Below are positions 17,801 to 25,085 of a DNA stretch of 64,000 nucleotides, piece after piece. A program made the translations under genes and the position numbers. Numbering within the stretch: position 1 is the stretch's first letter; each line of letters starts with the position of its first letter. Source of the DNA: Affinundibacterium nitidum (lineage in GTDB: Bacteria; Pseudomonadota; Gammaproteobacteria; Burkholderiales; Burkholderiaceae_D); assembly GCF_014284155.1 (NCBI RefSeq), contig NZ_JACOFZ010000006.1, forward strand, positions 1 through 64,000, written 5' to 3'. A model generated the notes under the pieces. That model was not told the DNA's origin. It was given only the letters and a program-made list of their open reading frames with translations, and made no database searches.

Positions 17801-19174
17801 TTGCATGCGACCATGCCTGAACTGCAGTGGTTAGCTTCGCAGTTGAGTTCGGAGTTTGGCTTAAAGGGATCGATGAATCTTGACGCCAAAATTGCTGGGA
17901 AAATGGGTAAGCCTACTTATCAAGCGAAGGTGGAAGGGAAAGGGTTGGAGTTAGCAGTCGCTTCTGAGGGATTATTGTTTCCTAATGGCGAACTTCGCGC
18001 TGAACTGACCGAAAAAACAGTGAAGTTGCAGCAGCTGCATTTCAGTAACAAAATCAATTTCATTCCTAAGATAGAACAGACGCGTGATCTCAATTGGATG
18101 GGGCAAGAAGGGGAGTTTTTTGCATCGGGCGAGATCAATTGGGTAGAAAACAGTGGCGCGATCGGCATGCAGTGGAAGAAATTTCCGCTCTTGCAGAGAA
18201 AGGATCGTTGGCTAGTGATGAGTGGTGATGCCAAGATTACCCAAGCTGATCGGGTTTGGTCTTTGATCGGCAAACTTGGTGCCGACGCCGCGTATTTTAA
18301 GTTGCCGAAGATGCCGCCACCTAGTTTATCGAGTGATGTCATCGTGAATCAACCCATCAAATTAGATCCAGAGCAGAGTGATCTTGAAGCCGATAAAAAA
18401 GGCTTTAAGACCAAGCTAGATCTACAAATCGATATGGGGCCGCGTTTCGTGTTCGTGGGGCGCGGCTTGAATACTGCATTGACCGGTACTATGCGCATGC
18501 GCATGAACGACAATGGTAGTTTGCAAGCGAGCGGCTCTATTGCGACCAATGGTGGACAGTATGAAGGCTATGGTCAACAACTTGAAATTGAACGCGGCAT
18601 TTTGAAGTTTCAAGGATCGCCAAGTAATCCATCCTTGAATGTAAGAGCTCTACGAAAAGGTTTGTTGGTCGAGGCGGGTGTTGAAGTCACGGGCAATGTG
18701 GCGAACCCGCAAGTGCGTCTAGTCTCCGAACCCAATGTCCCAGACAACGATAAAATTTCGTGGCTTATTTTAGGACGCGAGGCAGATCAGTTAGGGGTCA
18801 ATGACGCTTCTTTACTGCTGACTGCCGCAGGTGCGATTTTTGGCTCTGATGGTTCCGGTAATATTCCGAAAGATTTGGCGCGTGGCCTCGGTTTCGATGA
18901 GTTTTCCATTGGCCCCGCTGAAAATGGTGGTTCGTCTAAGTTGCCAAGTCAAACGATTGCGGGCGAAACGACCGTCGGTTCGGTCACTAATGACAATGTT
19001 TTGACCATTGGTTGGCGTATGAAACCAGGATTGGTACTGTCAATCGAACGAGGGATGTCGGATGCAAGTAGCGCCCTAAAGGCCAGTTGGCAATTAGGAC
19101 GACGTGTGCGATTGGTTGCACGGGCAGGAACGGACGTGAGTCTCGACGTGAAATATAGTTTTTCATTCAATTAA
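14879..19174 (+). CDS. tamB: Translocation and assembly module subunit TamB
   Basis: 1431 residues, an AsmA-like/TamB (DUF490) protein. The N-terminal signal-anchor helix is at about 34-58 (CAWLILFAFVLVVLFVAWLF), followed by a very long beta-rich periplasmic region expected to form a hydrophobic groove. The C-terminal TamB domain starts near residue 1200 and contains GQYEGYGQQLEIERGILKFQG and KISWLILGREAD, ending in SLDVKYSFSFN. TamB spans the envelope, binds TamA and is implicated in anterograde phospholipid transport and outer membrane protein insertion. A charged low-complexity insert (around residues 320-365) is specific to this copy. No strong ribosome site is visible before the ATG. Confidence 0.93.
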   Translation: MTSSTPSKDSDSGEKITPLKTRPSLVKRLSKRCAWLILFAFVLVVLFVAWLFQTTSGTRFALGMVQELSLHRLQFKEIDGRLADKLKLAEFQYQDSTETIVLSGLELEWKPWHLWRGQLELTSVNASKLRISSKPSHTPVAAPKSLQLPLPIHIQQAALGQLLVNEVAADGKEILLFKLHALTASGTTSAQDMRLQLKAKSQWGNFDADAKMQNQSPFNIQGRLNYSGQANPDIPVVSAVLDVSGSLLDLDLKADIEQVLSGSSQGQKLEGARGNVHLQLLPFASRPLKLAKIDLNNFDPSHLNASAPTALLDVQLDVHDDDEQSALNTKTSAVLATNKNQKVVKPKSNDAKNKVESKPQQSANAENYFAVKGKLVVRNTRAKSFDQHGVPFKAAQATLNWRQDRIQLSDLQLQMLSGSFVGDAQLELKEHALPVLDAHLKASEIDLLHFDSRLRHTQIKGELQIQTKRERFIDFQVQASDARNRLDGKASFEFNAAGNNGSLHVEKIELQADQSLFAGSGDINFEGQKPFQLQGKLTQFNPAMWSTLPSGKLDSEIKINGTLSPKTNLQLQLSQLDGEFATHKLAGQTKLNWIEDQLLNVENLDLQWGKNSLLASGLVGKNDNELNWVLKAQDLSPFSSLLGLPISGKANVDGKVGGVFGALTTRLDAQLENFAMKQWRLADASLKLVSGAGKQGALSVDLQAKQMQTAVINLNASGTDGLPLEKKRTWAEVLRFQLSGNRDAHHFDLQTQFDKTHRTELRGDGGLDLSELATANWKGMFKHFKLVGFSGSQTRSEVVDLQMLAPMNVEFSRSKVSFGSGKFGGAVGKLNVDQLEWTPVSMQAKGSADEVRLMELLNMWKIQTALAGDLRLGLKWDLQLKGSAQGRIELQRQSGDLLLTDADGAGQVMPLGLTEVQASVQAGGLLPGTDAERVRIDFSAQGKRLGQWRANLNTELRQKDEKWTLDSEAPVSGELHATMPELQWLASQLSSEFGLKGSMNLDAKIAGKMGKPTYQAKVEGKGLELAVASEGLLFPNGELRAELTEKTVKLQQLHFSNKINFIPKIEQTRDLNWMGQEGEFFASGEINWVENSGAIGMQWKKFPLLQRKDRWLVMSGDAKITQADRVWSLIGKLGADAAYFKLPKMPPPSLSSDVIVNQPIKLDPEQSDLEADKKGFKTKLDLQIDMGPRFVFVGRGLNTALTGTMRMRMNDNGSLQASGSIATNGGQYEGYGQQLEIERGILKFQGSPSNPSLNVRALRKGLLVEAGVEVTGNVANPQVRLVSEPNVPDNDKISWLILGREADQLGVNDASLLLTAAGAIFGSDGSGNIPKDLARGLGFDEFSIGPAENGGSSKLPSQTIAGETTVGSVTNDNVLTIGWRMKPGLVLSIERGMSDASSALKASWQLGRRVRLVARAGTDVSLDVKYSFSFN

Positions 19175-19290
19175 GGGCTACGGTCAGCCAAATGATGGCG
19201 GATGACGTTATCTAGGCTTGCCCCTGCTAATTGAATGCCGAGTGCGTTTATAATGGCGCAGATCCAAATTGAGATGGGTATTTTGGTTTT

Positions 19291-20139
19291 ATGAGTGAAT
19301 TTACATACAACGCGGCAACAGGTTCTTCGCCAGCTTATCGGGCTTCTGGGGATACTTCCTGGAAATCTTTAGGCTTAGCGGGCTTTGTGCACCTCGCGTT
19401 GATTGCATTCCTTTGGATAGGCGTGCAATGGCAGAGCAAGTCGACAGACTACGAAGAGGTTGAAGTGTGGGACCTCACTTCTCGTCAAGCCGCGCCTTTG
19501 CCTGTGGTGGAAGAGCCGATTGAGGAAGTCAAGGAAGTCGAGCCACCCAAAGTCATCGAAAAAGAAGTTGAAAAAGAAGATCCAGAGATCGCATTGGAAC
19601 TTGAGCGCAAACGTTTGGCAGCAGAGAAAAAACGTATTGCCGATGAGGAATTAGAGCGTAAGAAAGAGAAAGAAAAACTCGCTGCCGAAAAACTGAAAAA
19701 AGAAAAACAAGAAAAAGAAGACGAAAAGAAAAAGCTAGCTAAGGAAAAAGCAGCCAGAGACAAAATGTTCGAAGAGGACATGAAGCGCTTAAATAGTCAG
19801 GCAAGTAAGACGGGTAGTGGTGGTGTAGGGGATGCTGTAAAGTCGACCGGCAACAACCGTGGCGATCCGAGTTATCTGGCGAAGATCGGTGCTAAAGTGA
19901 AGTCGAATACGGCATTCTCGGTTACCGACACGTCATCGAATAATCCAACAGTGGAGTTCATCATTAATTTGTTCCCAGATGGCTCTTTGCGTGGTCCAGT
20001 GAAAAAAACAAAATCATCGGGTAATTTGGCCTTTGATGATGCAGTGGAAAAAGCGATCGAAAAATCGGTTCCATTCCCTCGCGACAAAACAGGTGATGTC
20101 CCAGCAAGTCTCGTCTATGTTCATAAAATGAAAGAATAA
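19291..20139 (+). CDS. tolA: Tol-Pal system protein TolA
   Basis: 282 residues in TolA order: cytoplasmic N terminus, one membrane helix at about 27-46 (LGLAGFVHLALIAFLWIGVQ), a Glu/Lys-rich domain at about 70-165 that will form a long helix, and a C-terminal domain at 185-282 (TVEFIINLFPDGSL, DDAVEKAIEKSVPFP) that binds TolB/Pal. It follows tamB with a 116-base gap holding a perfect TATAAT at 19249-19254 but no good -35, so a local promoter is possible. tolB starts seven bases downstream. Confidence 0.95.
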   Translation: MSEFTYNAATGSSPAYRASGDTSWKSLGLAGFVHLALIAFLWIGVQWQSKSTDYEEVEVWDLTSRQAAPLPVVEEPIEEVKEVEPPKVIEKEVEKEDPEIALELERKRLAAEKKRIADEELERKKEKEKLAAEKLKKEKQEKEDEKKKLAKEKAARDKMFEEDMKRLNSQASKTGSGGVGDAVKSTGNNRGDPSYLAKIGAKVKSNTAFSVTDTSSNNPTVEFIINLFPDGSLRGPVKKTKSSGNLAFDDAVEKAIEKSVPFPRDKTGDVPASLVYVHKMKE

Positions 20140-20145
20140 GTATTG

Positions 20146-21429
20146 ATGAAAACGACCTCATTATTTCGCCGCTTTTTATTGCTTAGCGGTTTGATGGCTG
20201 GTTTGAGTATTGCTCCAGCCCAAGCACAGTTACGTGTTGAAGTCTCAGGCGTGGGCTCAACCCAAGTCCCAGTCGCGGTAGCTGCTTTTGCGAACGAAGA
20301 ACTTTCACCGCAATTGGTTAGCACCATTATTCGTGACGATCTCAATCGCAGTGGTTACTTCCGTATTATCGAAGCGGGTGTAGCAATCTCGGAAGCCGCC
20401 CCAGTTAGCTTTGACCAATGGAAAAATAAAGGTGCAGAGGCCTTGGTGGTGGGTAGCGTGTCCAAGAATGTTGAAGGCCGTTTTGACGTGCGCTATAAGC
20501 TCTATGACGTCGTCAAGGGCACGATGATTTCTGGTTTTCAGATGGATGCACAAAGCCACAAGCTGCGTTTGACTGGCCATAAGATTGCTGATGATGTCTA
20601 TGAGAAGCTGCTGGGTATTCCTGGTATTTTCTCGACACGCATTGCTTATGTGACTAAGGCCGGTAATGAGTACCACCTCGAAGTTGCCGATGCCGATGGC
20701 GAAAACGTACAAATTGCCTTAACTTCCAAAGAGCCAATTTTTTCGCCAACATGGTCACCCGATGGTTCCAAAATTGCTTATGTTTCTTTGGAACTGAAAA
20801 AGCCTATTATCTATATCCAACACTTGATGACTGGTCAGCGCACGACCGTCGCCAACTTTAAAGGTAATAACTCCGCACCCTCATGGTCGCCAGATGGAAC
20901 TAAGCTATTAATCTCTTTGTCTAAAGATGCGATTTCCCAGATTTATTCGATCAATGCTGATGGTACCGGCTTGCAGCGCATTACTAGCAGTGGTGGCATC
21001 GATACAGAAGCGCGGTACTCGCCTGATGGCAAGACTATTTACTTCGTTAGTGATCGTAGCGGCGGTTTTCAAATCTATCGCATGAACGCGAGCGGTGGGG
21101 AGGTAAAACGTTTGACATTCAAGGGTGGCGTTAATATTTCACCAAGAATTTCGCCTGACGGCAATACTTTGGTCTATATTTCGCGTCGCGAAGGTGGTGA
21201 TCAAGTGTATTCGCTCGATCTAGTCAATGGTCAAGAGTTACGTTTGTCAGATACAGCGCGCGATGAATTCCCTAGTTTTTCGCCCAATGGTCGTTATATT
21301 TTGTATGCGACACAGCTTGGTCGTAAGGGTAGTTTGGGTATCGTTTCTACGGATGGTAAGGTTAAACAGAAATTATCTTTACAGGCAGCTGATATAAGGG
21401 AACCCACTTGGGGCCCTTTTATGAAATAA
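20146..21429 (+). CDS. tolB: Tol-Pal system beta-propeller protein TolB
   Basis: 427 residues from the ATG at 20146 (an in-frame TTG lies one codon upstream). A signal peptide of about 28 residues ends in APAQA. An N-terminal alpha/beta domain to about residue 165 is followed by a six-bladed propeller of SPTWSPDG, PSWSPDGTK, ARYSPDGK, PRISPDGN and FPSFSPNGR repeats. It is periplasmic and binds Pal and TolA. A 78-base gap with its own promoter candidate separates it from pal. Confidence 0.96.
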   Translation: MKTTSLFRRFLLLSGLMAGLSIAPAQAQLRVEVSGVGSTQVPVAVAAFANEELSPQLVSTIIRDDLNRSGYFRIIEAGVAISEAAPVSFDQWKNKGAEALVVGSVSKNVEGRFDVRYKLYDVVKGTMISGFQMDAQSHKLRLTGHKIADDVYEKLLGIPGIFSTRIAYVTKAGNEYHLEVADADGENVQIALTSKEPIFSPTWSPDGSKIAYVSLELKKPIIYIQHLMTGQRTTVANFKGNNSAPSWSPDGTKLLISLSKDAISQIYSINADGTGLQRITSSGGIDTEARYSPDGKTIYFVSDRSGGFQIYRMNASGGEVKRLTFKGGVNISPRISPDGNTLVYISRREGGDQVYSLDLVNGQELRLSDTARDEFPSFSPNGRYILYATQLGRKGSLGIVSTDGKVKQKLSLQAADIREPTWGPFMK

Positions 21430-21458
21430 TAGCGCCTGTTTTTTAAAATGCGATATAT

Positions 21459-21487
21459 TTGCACCGAATTCGTTTCAAGTTTGTAAT
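21459..21487 (+). promoter_or_regulatory. Possible promoter of pal
   Basis: TTGCAC at 21459-21464 and TGTAAT at 21482-21487 are separated by 17 bp in the AT-rich tolB-pal gap, placing a start about 12 bases before the pal ribosome site. The -10 matches 5 of 6 positions and the -35 only 3 of 6. A separate pal promoter would fit the high abundance of this lipoprotein. Confidence 0.4.
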
Positions 21488-21506
21488 TTATTAACAGGAG
21501 AAATTT

Positions 21507-22031
21507 ATGCGTTTCACTACTGTATCTAAGACCCTCGCTATGTTGATCGCGAGCGTTGCTTTGCTCTCAGCTTGCAGCACACCAATCAAAGAAGAACCAA
21601 AGAAAGTGGAAGTTGTTGAGGCGCAGCCGCAGCCAAAACAACCTGAGCCAGAAATCAAAAAAGTAGTTGCAGAAAAAGTTGATACAACTAAAGGCCCACA
21701 AGGCGTTGCAACGAGTGTTTATTTTGACTTCGACAAATACGACATCAAAGCTGAATACCAAGCTGTAGTTGAAGGTCACGCAAAGTTCTTGGTGGCTAAC
21801 CAAGGTCGCACTATCCTCGTTCAAGGTAACACTGACGAACGCGGTGGCCGTGAATACAATATCGCTTTGGGTCAAAAACGTGCAGAAGCAGTACGTAAAG
21901 CATTGTCTTTGTTGGGCGTAAAAGAAACTCAAGTCGAAGCAGTCTCTTTGGGTAAAGACAAGCCAAAAGCAACTGGCAGCGATGAAGCTTCTTGGGCTGA
22001 AAACCGTCGTTCTGACATCATCTACAAATAA
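21507..22031 (+). CDS. pal: Peptidoglycan-associated lipoprotein Pal
   Basis: 174 residues. A lipobox LLSAC places the acylated cysteine at residue 23. A Pro/Lys/Glu-rich linker runs to about 65, then an OmpA-like peptidoglycan-binding domain (VYFDFDKYDIK, GNTDERGGREYNIALGQKRAEAVRKAL). It anchors the outer membrane to peptidoglycan and works with TolB. AACAGGAGAA is an excellent ribosome site. The linker is longer and more charged than in E. coli Pal. Confidence 0.97.
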   Translation: MRFTTVSKTLAMLIASVALLSACSTPIKEEPKKVEVVEAQPQPKQPEPEIKKVVAEKVDTTKGPQGVATSVYFDFDKYDIKAEYQAVVEGHAKFLVANQGRTILVQGNTDERGGREYNIALGQKRAEAVRKALSLLGVKETQVEAVSLGKDKPKATGSDEASWAENRRSDIIYK

Positions 22032-22089
22032 TTGTTGTGTGACGATTTGTCTTTCGTTTTGTTTTTAACCAAGGCAAAACAGTCTTACT

Positions 22090-22127
22090 AAACGGACTTT
22101 GCAGTGTCATACTGCAAAGTCCGTTTT
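22090..22127 (+). terminator. Perfect 16-bp hairpin between pal and cpoB
   Basis: AAACGGACTTTGCAGT at 22090-22105 and its exact complement at 22111-22126 enclose a 5-base loop, ending in TTTT then GCA. The T tract is short, so it may be a partial terminator or an mRNA 3'-end stabiliser that lowers cpoB relative to pal. Confidence 0.6.
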
Positions 22128-22189
22128 GCATAGAGCTTGCGCTTTACTTTATTTGCGCGTTTTTGTTTGAGAAATGTAGAGGTTAGAAA

Positions 22190-22951
22190 ATGAATTTGTT
22201 GAAGATACGTCAGTGCTGTGCGGTTGCTGCATTTGCAGTGTTGAGCCTGCCAGCGATTGCTGCGCCTGGTTTGTTTGACGATGATGAAGCGCGTAAAGCG
22301 ATTTTAGATTTGCGAGCCAAAGTCACCGCGCTGACTGCAAAGCTTGATGCCAAGCTTGAAGAGAAAGCCGATAAATCAAGTCTGCTCGAACTCAATAATC
22401 AGAATGAACAATTGCGCTCTGAGATTGCAAGTTTACGCGGTCAAATTGAAGTTTTGATGAACGAATTAGCCAATGCGCAAAAGCGTCAACAAGATTTTTA
22501 TGCAGACCTGGACAAGCGACTGCGTGCGCTTGAACCGAAAAAAGTCAGTGTCGATGGACGTGAAGTGACGATCGAACAAAGTGAACAGCGCGCATTCGAT
22601 GCGGCAATGAACTTATATAAAGCCGGCCAGTATGCAAACGCCGCCACTGCCTTTACCAATTTCAATGTGAGTTACGCGAGTTCGATTTTTGCAAGCCAAG
22701 CACAGTACTGGCTGGGTAACTCTTACTACGCTCAGCGTGACTGCAAAAATACAATCGCTGCTTTGCAGATGTTGCTCAAGAGCTTCCCAGATAGCCCTAA
22801 GACTTCAGATGCTATGTTGAACATCGCTGCATGCCAGATTGATTTGAAAGATAAGAAAGAAGCGCGTAAGACTTTAGAGGCGGTGATTGCCAAGTTTCCA
22901 GGGACAGATGCTGCTCAAGCTGCCAAGAGCCGCTTGCCTTCGACAAAATAA
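22190..22951 (+). CDS. cpoB: Cell division coordinator CpoB (YbgF)
   Basis: 253 residues. A signal peptide ends near AIAA (residue 25), a coiled coil of heptads covers about 35-115 (trimerisation domain), and three TPR-like repeats span 130-250 (FDAAMNLYKAGQYANAATAF, QAQYWLGNSYYAQRDCKNTIAAL, AMLNIAACQIDLKDKKEARK). CpoB couples Tol-Pal constriction to PBP1B. It is the last gene of the tol-pal cluster. AGAGG precedes the ATG. Confidence 0.94.
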   Translation: MNLLKIRQCCAVAAFAVLSLPAIAAPGLFDDDEARKAILDLRAKVTALTAKLDAKLEEKADKSSLLELNNQNEQLRSEIASLRGQIEVLMNELANAQKRQQDFYADLDKRLRALEPKKVSVDGREVTIEQSEQRAFDAAMNLYKAGQYANAATAFTNFNVSYASSIFASQAQYWLGNSYYAQRDCKNTIAALQMLLKSFPDSPKTSDAMLNIAACQIDLKDKKEARKTLEAVIAKFPGTDAAQAAKSRLPSTK

Positions 22952-22964
22952 TCTGGCTATGGAA

Positions 22965-22993
22965 TTGACAGCTTCATAGAATCATTCTATAAT
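22965..22993 (+). promoter_or_regulatory. Consensus promoter of tRNA-Lys
   Basis: TTGACA at 22965-22970, a 17-bp spacer and TATAAT at 22988-22993: a full sigma-70 consensus. Transcription would begin about 23000, just before the tRNA at 23005. Confidence 0.88.
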
Positions 22994-23004
22994 TTCGTTC
23001 TTTC

Positions 23005-23080
23005 GGGTCGTTAGCTCAGCTGGTAGAGCAGCGGACTTTTAATCCGTTGGTCGCAGGTTCGAATCCCGCACGGCCTACCA
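23005..23080 (+). tRNA. tRNA-Lys (anticodon TTT), copy 1
   Basis: 76 nt with encoded CCA. The acceptor GGGTCGT pairs with ACGGCCT using G-U pairs at 1-72 and 4-69. The D-loop (AGCTCAGCTGGTAGAGC), anticodon TTT at 23038-23040 and T-loop (GGTTCGAATCC) are canonical. A consensus promoter precedes it and an intrinsic terminator follows. Confidence 0.97.
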
Positions 23081-23092
23081 CGAATTCAGTGG

Positions 23093-23127
23093 AAAAGACT
23101 TAGGTGAAAATCTAAGTCTTTTTTATT
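23093..23127 (+). terminator. Terminator after tRNA-Lys copy 1
   Basis: An 11-bp perfect stem (AAAAGACTTAG at 23093-23103, complement at 23112-23122) with an 8-base loop, followed by TTTTATTT. Confidence 0.88.
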
Positions 23128-23182
23128 TGCCAAGAAATCTTGTTGTTTTGAGAATGATCGGTAAATTGCAGTAAAAAGTTTT

Positions 23183-23258
23183 GGGTCGTTAGCTCAGCTG
23201 GTAGAGCAGCGGACTTTTAATCCGTTGGTCGCAGGTTCGAATCCCGCACGGCCTACCA
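23183..23258 (+). tRNA. tRNA-Lys (anticodon TTT), copy 2
   Basis: Identical in all 76 bases to the copy 178 bp upstream, including the encoded CCA. No perfect promoter like that of copy 1 is visible. A terminator lies between the copies, so copy 2 depends on read-through or a weak local promoter. It has its own terminator. Confidence 0.97.
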
Positions 23259-23262
23259 AAAT

Positions 23263-23298
23263 AAAAAAAGACTTGGTTTATCCAAGTCTTTTTTTTTG
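23263..23298 (+). terminator. Terminator after tRNA-Lys copy 2
   Basis: A 14-bp stem (AAAAAAAGACTTGG at 23263-23276, complement at 23282-23295) with a 5-base loop and a T9 tract. Its core GACTT resembles the terminator of copy 1, suggesting that tRNA and terminator were duplicated together. Confidence 0.88.
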
Positions 23299-23440
23299 TC
23301 TGTACTTTCGATCTCTTTTGTTGATGGACTTGGGCCAACTGCTTGTAATTTTTCATTTGGGTTGGTGTGTGGATGTTGCTTGCGATGTACTATAATCGTT
23401 CGCTTAATCCTATGTGCTCAACGACACTCATTACCTTTCG

Positions 23441-24481
23441 ATGAATAAGAAAAACACAGCGTCTTCAGAAGCCAAAGAGCAAGGTCGTTTGCAAATGGCC
23501 GACATTGCACGTTTGGCAGGGGTGTCGACGTCGACTGTATCGAGAGCATTGAACAAAAGTCCTCTGATCGGCGAGGAGACTCGCTTGCGTATTGAGGCTT
23601 TGGCCAAATCCCTGAATTACTCCATTAATGTCGGTGCGCAAAATCTGCGCTTGAGACAGAACCGCACTGTTGCTGTGGTTGTGCCTTTCGATAGCTCAAG
23701 TCGCCAACATCTTTCTGATCCATTTTTCCTGGGCATTATCGGTAGTATTGCGGATGCTTTAACTGATCGTGGCTACGATATGCTGCTAACGCGTGTGGAT
23801 GCTGAAGAGCTTGATGCTGCGTCGCAGATCTATGACACGGGAAGGGCGATTGGCGTGATTCTTATCGGGCAGTGGCGGCATCATGACCAATTGAATCAGA
23901 TGGCTGCACGTAAGGTGCCTATCGTCGTCTGGGGCGCGCAGATTCCCCAGCAGCTTTATGTTACTGTCGGCAGTGATAATGTGGCTGGCGGTCGCCTCGC
24001 GTGTTCACATCTTCTGCAGCAAGGACGTCGCCGCATCGCCTTCTTCGGTGATGTGCAGTTGCCAGAGGTCGCCCACCGCTACCAAGGTTATTGCCAAGCA
24101 TTGACTGCTGCAGGCGTCGCAATCGATGAAAGCTTAGTTTTGCCTGCTGCCTTTACGGAAGAGGGCGCACGTCTCGCGGTTGAAACCTTGCAATCTAGGG
24201 TAAGCTCCTTTGATGCAGTATTTGCTTGCAGTGATTTATTAGCGATGACGGCGATTAATTTGTTTCGCCAAGCTGGTTTGCGCGTGCCGGAAGATGTGGC
24301 AGTTGTCGGCTACGATGACATCGCTTTGGCGCGATATTTCCACCCACCTTTGTCGACCGTGCAGCAACCCATTGCTGCAGCGGGCGAAGCTCTGGTTAAA
24401 GCCGTATTGCGATTGGCCGACTACGAACCAACCGGGCCCGAGCTTTTGCCTACCGAGTTGATTGTGCGCCAATCAACCTAG
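23441..24481 (+). CDS. LacI-family regulator of the sucrose locus
   Basis: 346 residues from the ATG at 23441 (an in-frame GTG at 23414 would add nine residues; neither has a clear ribosome site). The LacI helix-turn-helix is MADIARLAGVSTSTVSRALN (about residues 19-38), followed by the hinge LAKSLNYSINVGAQNLR and a periplasmic-binding-protein-like effector domain from about 67 (TVAVVVPFDSS). It stands directly upstream and codirectional with the TonB receptor, amylosucrase, fructokinase and transporter, so it probably represses them in the absence of sucrose, as SuxR/SucR-type regulators do. Its likely operators are the TGCAA-YCGW-TTGCA sites at 24593 and 24852. The ligand is inferred. Confidence 0.85.
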   Translation: MNKKNTASSEAKEQGRLQMADIARLAGVSTSTVSRALNKSPLIGEETRLRIEALAKSLNYSINVGAQNLRLRQNRTVAVVVPFDSSSRQHLSDPFFLGIIGSIADALTDRGYDMLLTRVDAEELDAASQIYDTGRAIGVILIGQWRHHDQLNQMAARKVPIVVWGAQIPQQLYVTVGSDNVAGGRLACSHLLQQGRRRIAFFGDVQLPEVAHRYQGYCQALTAAGVAIDESLVLPAAFTEEGARLAVETLQSRVSSFDAVFACSDLLAMTAINLFRQAGLRVPEDVAVVGYDDIALARYFHPPLSTVQQPIAAAGEALVKAVLRLADYEPTGPELLPTELIVRQST

Positions 24482-24592
24482 ACCTTCAGCGAGTTTTCCC
24501 CTACCTTTAGTCCCACATACTGTCGAACATGATCAATTGATGTTGGTCGCAGTTACTCTTTGTTCACCGTGTCAGTTAAATTTATTCATCAA

Positions 24593-24606
24593 TGCAACCG
24601 TTTGCA
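24593..24606. promoter_or_regulatory. Putative LacI-family operator 1 (TGCAACCGTTTGCA)
   Basis: TGCAA-CCGT-TTGCA has the even, CG-centred symmetry of LacI-family operators and shares TGCAANCGNTTGCA with the site 259 bp downstream. It lies between the regulator gene and the TonB receptor gene. Confidence 0.55.
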
Positions 24607-24851
24607 ATTGATTTTGCACGCTTTTACATGAAACAGACAGTGATTATGGATTGCTTTTGCTGCGTTGCAAAAATGAATTGAATTTAATTGTTGTACAGCT
24701 CCTTTTTTTTTCTCTATCTAATTGATTATAAACATATCCTTAAGGCTTTTGTGTGATTGATTGCTTAGGCGGTGTTCCCTCTTTTGAAACGTTTTTTATT
24801 TACGAATATGCAAGTTAATTCGCCCCCCTACCGCGCTGCCGCAACGAAATT

Positions 24852-24871
24852 TTATGCAATCGATTGCATAA
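24852..24871. promoter_or_regulatory. Putative LacI-family operator 2 (20-bp perfect palindrome)
   Basis: A perfect 20-bp palindrome with the core TGCAATCGATTGCA, centred on the CG at 24861-24862. This is the strongest operator candidate for the upstream LacI regulator, controlling the receptor and probably the operon behind it. Confidence 0.72.
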
Positions 24872-25085
24872 GCGTGAAACTTTGCGCATAATTCGACTCA
24901 TCGGTAATGGTCGAAGCGTTGATCGATAAGCTTAGGAAGTTCAACCACGCATCCTGTTGGTCTGTTCTTCGGTGTAAGAAAAAGCTTGATCGGGTGTCAT
25001 AAGCACTAGCTTGGCAATCTTGTTGAACTTTACTGAACTGATTTAGAACGCATTAGTATCTATTCAAAAAACCAAGGAGACACAC

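Larger units (their letters stand above)
24482..25085 (+). other. 604-bp regulatory region before the sucrose TonB receptor
   Basis: There is no open frame worth calling. The region is AT-rich with homopolymer T runs (around 24700) and contains two LacI-type palindromes (24593 and 24852). The distance from the second operator to the receptor start codon is 214 bases. No convincing -35/-10 pair could be fixed by eye. Confidence 0.55.

Noticed and set aside
17131-17889. 252-codon minus-strand frame opposite tamB
   Set aside because: Shadow of tamB; Ser/Pro/Cys-rich artefact composition.
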